Below, piece by piece: positions 54,357-64,000 of a stretch of 64,000 nt of DNA; within the stretch, counting starts at the first letter, position 1; the number at the start of each line of letters is the position of its first letter. A program made the position numbers and the translations under genes. The stretch is from NCBI GenBank assembly GCA_022410635.1, contig JAJVDF010000140.1:928328-992327 (forward strand). The letters are read 5' to 3'. The notes under the pieces are model-generated. The model ran no database searches, had not been told where the DNA came from, and worked only from the letters and a program-made list of their open reading frames with translations. This stretch comes from Tretioscincus oriximinensis. Lineage: Eukaryota > Chordata > Lepidosauria > Squamata > Gymnophthalmidae.

Positions 54357-54600
54357 GTGGGTGCCTTGTCTCCTTCTCCTCTATTTTTAGCCCTATCGAG
54401 CTAATACGTGAAACTTAAAAAAAAATGGTTAAAAGAGGCGAAGAGCCCTACAGAGGACAGTGATCCGACCCAAGGTACAGCGGCCAAAAGAATGGTAGAA
54501 TAACCACATGGGAAATCATAAAAAGTTCATGTTCACGGTTACCAACCCACATGACCAGCTCTGACCAATCGCAGGAGCCAGCCACTCATAAAGTTCTATC
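53911..54600 (-). promoter_or_regulatory. Candidate distal HoxB6 promoter and noncoding first exon
   Basis: On the minus strand a CCAAT-containing block (54561-54579), with upstream CTTTATGAG and TTTTATGAAAATT motifs (54586-54625), is followed downstream by a strong donor CCGAAAG|GTAAGCC ending at 53911. Human HOXB6 has a distal noncoding exon about 7 kb upstream of its ATG; here the distance is about 7.6-8.3 kb. No convincing ORF lies between. The exon start and its acceptor are not determined. Confidence 0.45.
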
Positions 54601-57600
54601 ACAAAGTTGTAAATTTTCATAAAACAACAAGGAATTTATTGCATTTCTTCATGACTCCTTTAACAGCAGTCTTTTTCTCAGCCGCCATCTTTTCTTTTCT
54701 TTTTAAAAAAAAAAGAATCCAGGAGAAGAATATGCAAAGACCAGGAGCCCCCCCCCCTCCCTCCCCGACGGGGGGTCCCTTCAGCAGCCCCCCCCTTCCC
54801 CATGAAAGGTTGGGAGCAACCACTACTGTGGCACTTTAAAATGCAAGGAGATTTCACACCTCCCAGAAAGGTTTCTGCAATTCTATTTTATATCTTTTAA
54901 TTGGGGGTTAAGGTGGTGGGACAGAATGGATTTCTGGATTTCCTTTTTAATCCTTTTTTATTTTTTGAATTTTAATTTGTTCAAAGCTTTGTACAGGGGG
55001 TAAATCCGTGGCTGAATCTTATCTGCTCTCGCTTGGCCCAAAGATCGGCAATTTTAATTCCCCCAATTTGCCCCCAAATTAGAATCTGGGTCCCCCCCCC
55101 CCCACGTCCCTCTTGTTGATGTTTGGAGAAAATAGGAAATCCTCAGATGCATTTTGATCCTGCTAAACCTGACGGGCGTGTTTGTTATCAAATTTCCTGT
55201 GTTATTTTGTGGGTTTGTATGTGCGCGTGTAAGTAAATGCATGCATTACGGGATACATATAGACATACGGGTGTGTGTGTGGTGTGTGTGTGTGTGTGTA
55301 TGTAGGAAAGGTGGGGATAACCATAGCGAGAGAAAGAGGTACACGCACAGGCGCACTAGGATATTCCAAAACGCGTCCACTACCGCAATAGTACATGCCA
55401 CGAAAACAATAGTAGTGGTCTAATGCAGCAAAATCCCCGCTAGGTGGGCGGTTCGAATGTTCTAGAATTCCAGTCCGCCATAGCAAAACCACAATTGCTC
55501 TTTCTTGGTTGTTTTTGATTTTCTCATTCACAAAGCAAGAAGGGAATCTTGCTTTTAAAAGAACAAAGGTCTATAAATAGTAGGAATTAATTCTCACAGT
55601 TAAATAACTGTAGGCAGAATTTGGGAATTGAGATATTTCTCAACCCACGGTGGATTATCGCTTTAATTGTCTAAAAAAATAAGCCAAGAAGCCCTTTAAT
55701 TCTACTATTTTAACAAAATATTTATATATTTTTTCCACTCCCCTGCCTACTGTNCAATCCACTCTCCTCCATACACGTACACACCGCTATTCTGTGCTTA
55801 AGTACTGGATGTGAAAGCAAATTCTGCTTTCTAAGAATTTCATCCCTTCATTTGCGGTGCGATTTGGAGAANTACCCTTTGAAAAGATTTATCTTGCCAA
55901 TAATTCCTTGGTTTTCGATATCAGAAACCTTGTCTGTGAATCTGAACGATAATAAATTGTTATTTCCACTGATAAATAATAAATTCCTCTGATAAACAGT
56001 TACTTGCTCTAGAATTTCGGCCCTTCCCGAACAGATATTTTGGTTGTTATTTTTGAGAAGAAAACCCATTTAATTTTCTCTTTACATATTGGCTGAAGTA
56101 TCTTTACCACTGCTCTGTTCGTTTACTATTAACACCGTGGGTTATTGTGCGTCTGGTGCTGTTAGAGTGGGTGTGCCAACTGTCTTGGCAACATGGTCAA
56201 TTGAAGGATAAAAATAAATTTATAAACACTGGAACCTGGATATGCTACTAACAATCCCTACTATTGAAATGGATGAAAAACGTGAATGAAACATCTTGGA
56301 ACCTGCTAAAAATGGGTCAAATTCCATCCCCCCCATCCCAGCCCCACCTATCTTCTTGGACCATTTATTGTTCTCATTCGCTTGAGTCCAGGCGCTTAAA
56401 TGGGGGGTTTCTTGGAAAACACAACCTACTAATGAATCAATAAATATTTGTTTTGATGTTAAGGATCATTTGATCCAAATAGAAACAATCTTTTGCACAA
56501 TAAAAAGAAACAGAGGGGGGTAAAATACGAATGATGAACCCTTTTCAAAAATTGGAAAAAAAATATGCAAACCTATGATAGAATTGCTATTGTTTGCTCT
56601 TAGATAATATTATTGCAAATTGCCATTCTTCTTCTTCCTCTTTTTCTAATTCTAATTCTAACACTAATTCTTCTTCTAATTTTTATTCTTTGTTCTTTAC
56701 TCTTTACTCTTTACTCTTTACTCTTTATTCTTTATTCCTTATTCCATATTCCATATTCTTTATTCTTTTTTTTTTTATTCTTTATTCTTTATTCTTTATT
56801 CTTTATTCATTCTTTATTCTTTGTTCTTTGTTCTTTGTTCTTTATTCTTTGTTCTTTATTCCTTATTCTTAATTCTTTACTCTTTAATCTTTATTCTTTA
56901 TTCCAGTTGTAAGCTTTTTTTAAAAAAAATGGAGTGATATGGATTCAGGCTGGAGATGTGATGTATCACAAGCCTGCAGGAATGCTTTTTGCCTTAGGAA
57001 TGGGATTTTTTTAAAAAAAAACTTATATAATATTTAAAATTTAATTATATATAAATTCTGAGTTTTACATTATTGACAGGATGTTAGTACTGTATTGTTG
57101 TTGCTTTCAACTAGCCACAGTGGCTTTGAAGAAAATAAAATTCACTTTTTTAAAAGAAATAAAAAACCCTTAAATCTTCATTCTTAGGTCCTTGATACTG
57201 GGAAGACGTCCTGGGTGTTTACAAAAGGTTTTTCTCAGCGATTTTGCCCACATGAGCCAGACGAACAAACAGTGGAAGAAACAAAGCAGAAACGTCCACC
57301 ACTTCAGTCTATTCAGTAAGGTTATTTTTTAATGTTTCTTTCCCCTCCATGTATGCAATAATAATCACATAATACAAATAATAAGGCTTTGCCAACTATT
57401 AAATTATTTTCTAGCTATCATATACATCAGTTTTACTCAGCACAATATTAATGTCAGGTTCTCTAGTAATGACAATAAGGAAATGGTCCATTGTTCAATA
57501 TGTAAAAATATACAACAACAAAAATAAACAGGAAACTTAAAAAAAAATACAGCACCGGTAAACAGACTCTACCAAGAGGTGAAGGGAAGAGATATTAGAA

Positions 57601-57869
57601 TTATTTACAACAATTTCCTTCTTAGGATAAGATTGTGTTTTCCCTTCACACACTTGGAGTTCATGTTTTCTAATGAAAAGTGCTAACAACATCCACATTT
57701 GCCACTTCGTATACCATATTTTTTAAAAAAAATACACAAGGAAGGAAAAAAATAACTCTCCTTTTTAAAATCAAGGGGATTTACAAATACTCGAGACTAT
57801 ATGAAGACCCACATAANAAAGCAAAATGTTGCCTATGTTTTGATTCTAAAGAGACATTTAATAGGTAGA
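54601..57869. other. HoxB6-HoxB7 interval (distal part)
   Basis: Non-coding AT-rich DNA with (GT)n at 55270-55302 and the TTCTTTA minisatellite. No credible ORF and no MITE copy seen. Confidence 0.65.
56630..56905. repeat. (TTCTTTA)n-type minisatellite
   Basis: About 275 bp of 6-7-base units (TTCTTTA, CTCTTTA, TTCTTTG, TTCCTTA) in drifting patches, one T run inside (56767-56776), and TTCTAA units at the left edge. Confidence 0.9.
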
Positions 57870-57875
57870 TTTATT
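57870..57875 (-). terminator. HoxB7 candidate poly(A) signal
   Basis: AATAAA on the minus strand about 320 bases past the HoxB7 stop. Confidence 0.4.
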
Positions 57876-58192
57876 ATCCATTTTGTTGTACAAAAGACAA
57901 AGCAGAGAAACTGTTAATATAGGTAGTTTTTTTCCCCCAAGGGTCAAGCACAAGAGAAGGAATTATCTCCATTGGCTTAGATATTTCGTTCCTTGAATTG
58001 ATGTACAGTCCTTTTTCTTTTCTTTCTTTTCTTTCTTTTCTCACTTTTTAAATTTTAACACCTTCATTTTCTGGACAGAACCTTCACTTTGCTCTCAGTC
58101 CTTTTCTCACACATATTTTCTCTCTTTCTCCCCCCATTTTCTCTCTCTTCCTTTCATTCTGCTTCTCCCTCGCTTTTCCTATGTCTTCTTTT
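57870..58192 (-). other. HOXB7: HoxB7 3' UTR (probable)
   Basis: Pyrimidine-rich on the plus strand (A/G-rich in the mRNA) after the HoxB7 TGA, with a first minus-strand AATAAA at 57870-57875 in AT-rich DNA. The UTR may extend further, toward 57.3 kb, where unique AU-rich sequence continues. Confidence 0.4.
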
Positions 58193-58567
<375 letters not shown>

Positions 58568-58694
58568 CNTGTTTAAACAAAGCACTTCATGAAGCCTACC
58601 TTTATTATTATTATTACTACTATTTAAAGAAAAAAGGGATGGCAGGAAGGGAAGGAATAGAAAGAGAGAGAGACAAAGACAGAGATCCTTGGAA

Positions 58695-58800
58695 TAAGGG
58701 CCTGTTATCCTCAAGCCGTTCTATGCCTGCCATAGCCTACAGTGGCAATCGGATGATAGATCCCCGTTCCAAGGCATATCCCAAGTAAANCCTAGTATAC
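58695..58800. mobile_element. Decayed family-2 element just upstream of HoxB7 exon 2
   Basis: Contains AATAAGGGCCTG, TGCCTGCCATAGCCTACAGTGGCA and CCAAGGCATATCCCAAGTAA, matching family-2 order with many changes; one N at 58790. Confidence 0.55.
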
Positions 58801-60570
58801 AGAAGAGCCAGAGAGAATTTCACACTATATCGTGAAAAAAGTAATTTGCCCCTTCTCGATTTCTTCTGGTTTTGCATCTTTATCACACCCAATGGTTTCA
58901 AATAAGATTTCAGACTAGACACAGACACCCCAAGCAAACACGAGATAGAGAGTTCCAGACGGTTGTTTCATTTATGGGGAGGAAAAAATGTTATCCTACA
59001 TCTGTATCACCCACGTGAAGAATGGATTTCTCCCCTAAACTGTGTCACCTTTCACAGCAACCAGCAGCTAATTGTTCCTAGTAGCTGAACACCAGCTTTC
59101 CAGAGAGCCTGAAGAGGAATTTCGGCATTTTTAATTTATTTAATGATTGTTTTAATTCAGCCACATTGCAAGATTTTCCAGTATTAATTGTCCGGCTCAG
59201 CTTTCCAAAAAGGTCCAAGTCTAAAATTTCACAGGATCTTTTCAAAATCTGAATTTTGTTTATTTTGAGCTGCATAACCCAATTGTAGTTGAGCTTCAGA
59301 TCCCTGGNGCTGGACATTATTTATAAGGGTTTTCTGGTAGGAAGCAAAATTAATGGTTCCATCCATTATTATGGAACCTAAGAACTGAAGAGGAGCCCGG
59401 CTGAATCGGGCTTCTGCCCATCCAGCCCAATATTCTGCCTCCCACAGGGGCCCATCAATGGCACCCGGGAGAAGGCGAAAGCGAAGCCTTCACCACACTC
59501 AACTCTCTGTAAATGGCATTTAGGGGCGTCCTGAGTGTCGCTCCCTCCCAGATGCAGTATCAAAGCATCCACTCTAACAGTCTTTGATACCCTTGGCCTT
59601 TATGCATTTATCTAACCCTCTCTTAGCATTGGAAAACGCATCAAACTCCGAAGAAGCCATGTTTAGATGTCGGGTGGCGCTCTTAGCATGAAAGGCTTTA
59701 TGCACAGGGGAACTCATGGCTTCCACAAAGGTCCACCTTCAGCTCCTCAAGACTCAGCCCACAAAGTCTTAGAGATCTTCAGGGAGATCTTCAGCGTAAT
59801 ATTTCTCTGAATCTTGGGGTCCTCTTGATTAGCATTGGATTCACTTTGTGCCCATGCCTTTGAAAGAGCGAAATCACCAAAGCTTACCTTATCTGAGCTT
59901 ATTTNAGTTTGTAATTCCTTAGATGTTTGGACACTTTTGGAACTTCCTGGATGTGTTGTCAATTCGCTCCTGGAGGAATTTGGGAGGACCTCTATGTTTG
60001 AGATGTGTCAACGCTATTCCAGGTTCTCTCCCTTTGGAAATAATGGCTCTCACTGGGGGCCGACAGCNTTTATAACCATTTCCAGGCTGATATATTTCAG
60101 TAATTTTCTTCCCCATCTCTTCTAGAATTTTTTTTGATCATGCATACTTAGGACCTTTTAGCCCANGTTATTGTAAATGTTCTATTTAAGGGATTATCGG
60201 ATTCAACAGGGCCAGTAAAAATCAAGTTTAGATGTATCTAAGTCTGATTGAACTCAGTGATCAAATAAATGTGGTTCTCTGCTAGACGGAATAACTAAGC
60301 AGACAATTCGGTTTTTGCAAGAATTCTTTAGGAGTTGATAACAACTGAAACCATCATCTGAAAAGTCTATTGTATGGTTTACCCTTGTCTTCATTTCACA
60401 TTAATTTTTGCTTGAAGATTTGAAACAGTTAAACCGTACAAAAATAAACAAATAGTAAACATTAGCAAATGCCCCTGAATTGATTTCTTTGTCCTTGTAC
60501 TGTATTTGCTAGTCTTGAAAACATAAGTCTGTTTTAATTAATTTGGCTTCCTTTATTGAAAATAGGCTTA

Positions 60571-60719
60571 GCCTACATCCACACTTCACATATTTATTCC
60601 ACTATGGTTGGATATTTCACAATAAATCATTATGTGAACTGATTTATTCCAGAATATCCATGGTTTATTGTGGAATATCCAACTATAGTGGAATAAATAC
60701 TTGATGTGGGGACGCAGCC
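60571..60719. mobile_element. Family-1 MITE-like element, copy 3 (HoxB7 intron)
   Basis: 149 bp, somewhat diverged at the left end (GCCTACATCCACAC), ending GGACGCAGCC. The centre keeps TTTATTCCAGAATATCCATG. Confidence 0.8.
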
Positions 60720-62260
60720 TTCGATTTTTCCTTCTTGTTTTCTTATTCTTCTTGTCTTAGGTTGGGATGACTTTTTCCTTTGGGAAGAGCTGCTTGGTAA
60801 ACTCAATGTCTTCAGCCCTTCCAATGAATTCTTCAGCTCCTTTAACCCAATAATTTCATTTGCAATTCTGTGGTTTCCAAGCAAGTCTCAAAACCACATG
60901 GCTGTTTATCAGCTGTATAATCTGTGGCCATCTATGTTTACCCAAAAGTAAGTTCTGCTAAGAGTAATGGGGAGACCTGTCCCATAAGTAAAGCTTAAGC
61001 ATTTTCCCTGAGCAAGATGTGGTATTTTAAAATATCCAAATATACTTCCCCACATGTGGTATTTTATTCAAGGGGGAGAATACTTAGAAGGCAGTAATTT
61101 ATNTTTTTCTAAGGTGTGTGATTAAGCTCTAATAGCTCAGCCGATATTGGAACCCTTCTAATAACATGGAAACAGTTTCCCCTGTATATTAATTTCCACA
61201 TCTGGTGAGCATTTTTCATGACAGTAGTGTCCATGTGTGGCTAGTGTTGTCCTGCTTTAAGTTGTGTTTTATTTTGCTTTGATTTGGATATTTTTTTTTC
61301 CACTAGGGGTTTTGGAAGCCAGACACAATCCTTCAACGTGGGAACTCCTCAAAGCAAGAGACCTGCCTCATTTACTCCGGCATCGAGAGAATCTGGATTC
61401 AAACTAGGAATCAGTTTTCCTGACATTTCTTGGACTGGACCAAATCTTACAACAGAATCGATGCACGTGCTTTTGGGAAAATAGATTTTTAGATGTTAAG
61501 AGCATTATTCACCCTGGAAATTTTAGGATGTTTGCTGCTTTAGCTCCTTATCACACACACATACACACACACACACACACACTCTTCAAAGTGGGTGGGA
61601 AGTTGGGAGGGGAGGCCTGAGATTTGGCACTACGGTCTGTTTAAGAAAGGAACTGAAGAGAAGTCTGCCTAGTTGAAAAGAGGGGAGAAATAAGATGTCT
61701 GTGGAATGTGAGTTGTAAAATCTGTGGAAGGGGGTGCCATAAACTTCCCTTGAATAGGGCAACCAAGGTGCATTGTCTTCTATCAACGGAATCTCCCAAA
61801 CCCAGCCGAACAGCAGACAAGAAAGGAGGGGAGGGGGGGATTAAGAGGGGAGGGGAGGGGAGACACACCACCGTGGTGAGATTTAAAGCAGGGTTGAGTT
61901 CTGAGAACCGGCAAGGAAGCCACAATTAGTAATGATACTCTCTTGCTTCTTCCAGACAGAAATCTCCCCCCACCAAGCTCACACATCCAGCTACCCAGAT
62001 TTCTGCACCAGGATTAGTAGCTGGGGGTTCAAAGGAAGGCGGGGTGTTATTCTTAGCTGGCTCTCTGCCACAGCACCCCAGACACATTCAAAAGCTGGCC
62101 TTTGATAGATCCCCTATAAACCCACAGTTTATGGATCTCATAAGCAGAAAATGAAAGAAGCCCATCAGGGAACGTCATCAAGAAGTATCCCTTGATCGGG
62201 TTCTCCAGTCAACGGGCCTTTCCTAGCCTACAGCCCTAGCCGGAGGTGCCAGGCTCCTTC

Positions 62261-62332
62261 CTAAAGCCGGGCTGTTCCTCGGAATAGGAGCCTGCCAACC
62301 ACATGCTAGTGTAGACTGTGGCAGGCCCCGGG
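62261..62332. mobile_element. Family-2 half element (HoxB7 intron)
   Basis: Only the left half is present, from CTGTTCCTCGGAATAGGAGC to GTGGCAGGCCCCGGG; it is very close to the left half of the 63.0-kb copy. Confidence 0.75.
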
Positions 62333-62636
62333 TGGGTATAGAGAATGGTGGTGGTTTAGAGCCAAGGCGGCCTTCACCAGGCAGCATTAAGCACCGCTGC
62401 TCTTGCTGCTTGTACGCGTTAAATTTTGCTTGGCAACAGATATACGCCCGCCTGTCTCCCTGTGTATGTTTTACCTACCTATCTGCTGTTGTTACTGTGT
62501 TGTCATGCACTGGGAGAATAAAAGGATGTAGCAACTGGCAACTGGGATAAATGGACTTGCTCAGACTTTCTTCATCCATGCATTATGCCCTCTCTGCCTA
62601 ACAGGAAAGAATTATTATTTTTATAGGTCCCACACT

Positions 62637-62690
62637 TTTCTTTTCTTTCTTTCTTTCTTTTTTTTTTTTTTTTTTTTTGGGGGGGGGGTG
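62637..62690. repeat. TTTC units, poly-T and poly-G run
   Basis: CTTT units run into about 20 T and then about 10 G; low-complexity sequence in the HoxB7 intron, also prone to assembly error. Confidence 0.8.
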
Positions 62691-62868
62691 TTTCCAGGAG
62701 TCATCCTCACACAGAGGTTTGTTTTTTCCCTAGGCACTCACCATGAGGGGGAAAGTAAATCAGGAACTGGCTGGCCAGAATTCACTGGACACTTGATCCC
62801 TATTAATATCAGCTTTGCAGGGAGGGGAAAATATTTTGATCAATTACTGTTGGACCTCCAGAAATCTT

Positions 62869-63012
62869 GGCTGCGTCCACACATCCCTTATTTATTCCAC
62901 TAAAGTTCCACAATAAAGCATTGCGTGGACTGATTTATTCCAGAATATCCACGCTTTATTGTGGAATNTGCAGTTACAATGGAATAAATAAGTGATGTGT
63001 GGATTAAGACCT
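62869..63012. mobile_element. Family-1 MITE-like element, copy 4 (HoxB7 intron)
   Basis: About 144 bp with left end GGCTGCGTCCACACATCC. The right end has decayed after GATGTGTGGAT. One N at 62968. Confidence 0.8.
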
Positions 63013-63013
63013 T

Positions 63014-63178
63014 AGCTGCATCTATACTGAGACTATCCTAAACTGTTCCTCGGAATAGGAGCCTGCCAACCACATGCTAGTGTAGACTATGGCAGGCCCC
63101 GAATGGGGCCTGCCATAGTCTATACTGGCATGTGGATGGCCAAACTCTGTCCCGAGATGTGACCCAGAATAAGACTCC
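63014..63178. mobile_element. Family-2 palindromic element, intact copy (HoxB7 intron)
   Basis: About 165 bp with a perfect palindrome around 63103: GACTATGGCAGGCCCC, then AAT, then GGGGCCTGCCATAGTC (the two bases around the centre differ by orientation). Flanks run CATGCTAGTGTA left and TACTGGCATGTGG right. Confidence 0.8.
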
Positions 63179-63245
63179 CTTGTCTTTAGATTTACAGTCG
63201 TTTTAATTCATCTTGTCGATGGTTTCATCTGCCCTGATCCTTAGT

Positions 63246-63370
63246 CTGGGGTATATCTAGGAATAGGGACCTGTCATTTGCACCATAGACCCGGGGCCTG
63301 CCATAGAGTCCACTATCATGAGGTTGGCAGGTTCCTGGTTCCAAGATATATCCCAGAATAAAACTCACTA
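63246..63370. mobile_element. Family-2 element, diverged copy (HoxB7 intron)
   Basis: GGGGTATATCTAGGAATAGG at left, CCGGGGCCTGCCATAG in the middle and ATATCCCAGAATAAAACTC at right; same order as the 63.0-kb copy. Confidence 0.65.
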
Positions 63371-63686
63371 CAGATGGGGCAGCGTGAAAACGCATCCGGC
63401 CCGCATTCCTAGCTTGGATATAAANACACACACACACACACACATGCCCAGGATGCGCGTCAAGAAGGACAAGGACAAGAAGGCGCAGATGCATTTTCTG
63501 AAAGTTCCCTTGCCAGGGCTCCAGGCGCCAGGCCTTAGGTCGTTATCAGCCGCAGCCGCAGCCACACAGAACGATTCTTTGCGGGAGGAAAGCGGCTGAG
63601 GGCGAGGTAGATGCCTGGCCGCTAACCAGAAGCCCCGGGCCAGAAGTCTCCAATGCAAACAAGAGGGTTTGGGGTTTCGCCACNCT

Positions 63687-63824
63687 GGCTGCATCCACAC
63701 ACCCCTTACTTATTCCACCCTGATTGGATAGTTCGCGGGGACGCCTGGATATTCTGGAATAAATCGGCTTCATGGTGGAATCGCAAACCATAGTGGAATG
63801 GACGAGGGATGTGTGGGTGCTGCC
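63687..63824. mobile_element. Family-1 MITE-like element, copy 5 (HoxB7 intron)
   Basis: 138 bp, the most diverged copy: ends GGCTGCATCCACACA and GTGTGGGTGCTGCC, with a GC-shifted centre. Confidence 0.75.
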
Positions 63825-64000
63825 TAAGCCCGGGAAGGAGGAAAGGGGGGCAGCTCAATGGTTGTGGGTCAGAGGACTCCGGATGCGCTGGGTCGCCCCT
63901 TTCTCCCTCCTCTTCCTTGCCTTCTCCTCTGCCGGGCATTTTCAGGGTACTGAGGTCTCCTGGGAGGACGGAGGAGGGGGGGGGCGGCGGCGGCGGCTCC

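Noticed and set aside
63380..64000. HoxB7 exon 1 near the window end
   Set aside because: GC-rich DNA appears, but no MSSLYYAN start or YPWMR hexapeptide can be read on the minus strand.

Overview
The window is a central block of a vertebrate HoxB cluster, with every Hox gene read from the minus strand. Coordinates therefore rise from 3'/anterior to 5'/posterior paralogues: HoxB4 (coding 15141-17568), mir-10a (about 19061-19159), HoxB5 (37800-40238), HoxB6 (43553-46294), and the homeobox exon only of HoxB7 (58193-58446). HoxB7 exon 1 must lie beyond base 64000. The genes were assigned from N-terminal signatures, the YPWM/FPWM hexapeptide, diagnostic homeodomain residues and C-terminal tails. 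All four homeobox exons start in phase 1 at a clear acceptor, and the three complete genes splice cleanly.

The organism is an amniote and most probably a squamate reptile. HoxB4 and HoxB6 look sauropsid-like. The intergenic DNA is looser than in mammals or birds, and it carries many microsatellites, short inverted-repeat (MITE-like) elements and the 'AAGTAAG/CTTACT' style repeats common in lizards and snakes. TE invasion of squamate Hox clusters is established knowledge. The species cannot be named from this sequence. Single Ns and three longer gaps (14422-14976, 26462-27437, 45093-45187) show it is a draft assembly.

Layout: 1-13.8 kb is the HoxB3-HoxB4 interval, with no HoxB3 coding exon, two MITE-like families and a long purine tract. 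13.9-17.9 kb is HoxB4 with its 3' UTR, an intron holding a conserved-looking CDX/HOX-site element, and a CCAAT/E-box promoter. 18-36.6 kb is the HoxB4-HoxB5 interval, with mir-10a, a GC-rich island with a textbook DR5 retinoic-acid response element, a second CpG-rich island broken by a gap, and several candidate promoters or noncoding exons probably serving long HoxB3/HoxB4 transcripts. 36.6-40.5 kb is HoxB5, with an N-terminal exon swollen by low-complexity runs. 42.8-46.6 kb is HoxB6, with an AAT microsatellite a few bases upstream of its ATG. 46.6-57.8 kb is the HoxB6-HoxB7 interval, with a likely distal HoxB6 promoter/first exon near 54 kb. 57.8-64 kb is HoxB7 exon 2 and the start of a repeat-filled intron.

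The genes work as a collinear set of homeodomain transcription factors that pattern hindbrain, spinal cord and axial mesoderm, with miR-10a co-transcribed from the same strand. I found no non-Hox protein-coding gene and no evidence for a novel enzymatic or defence system. The most interesting signals are regulatory and structural: the DR5 RARE, a near-identical CCAAT block at two places upstream of HoxB6, a perfect 21-bp hairpin in the HoxB6 intron, and the absence of recognised MITE-like elements from a 42-kb core while both flanks are full of them.
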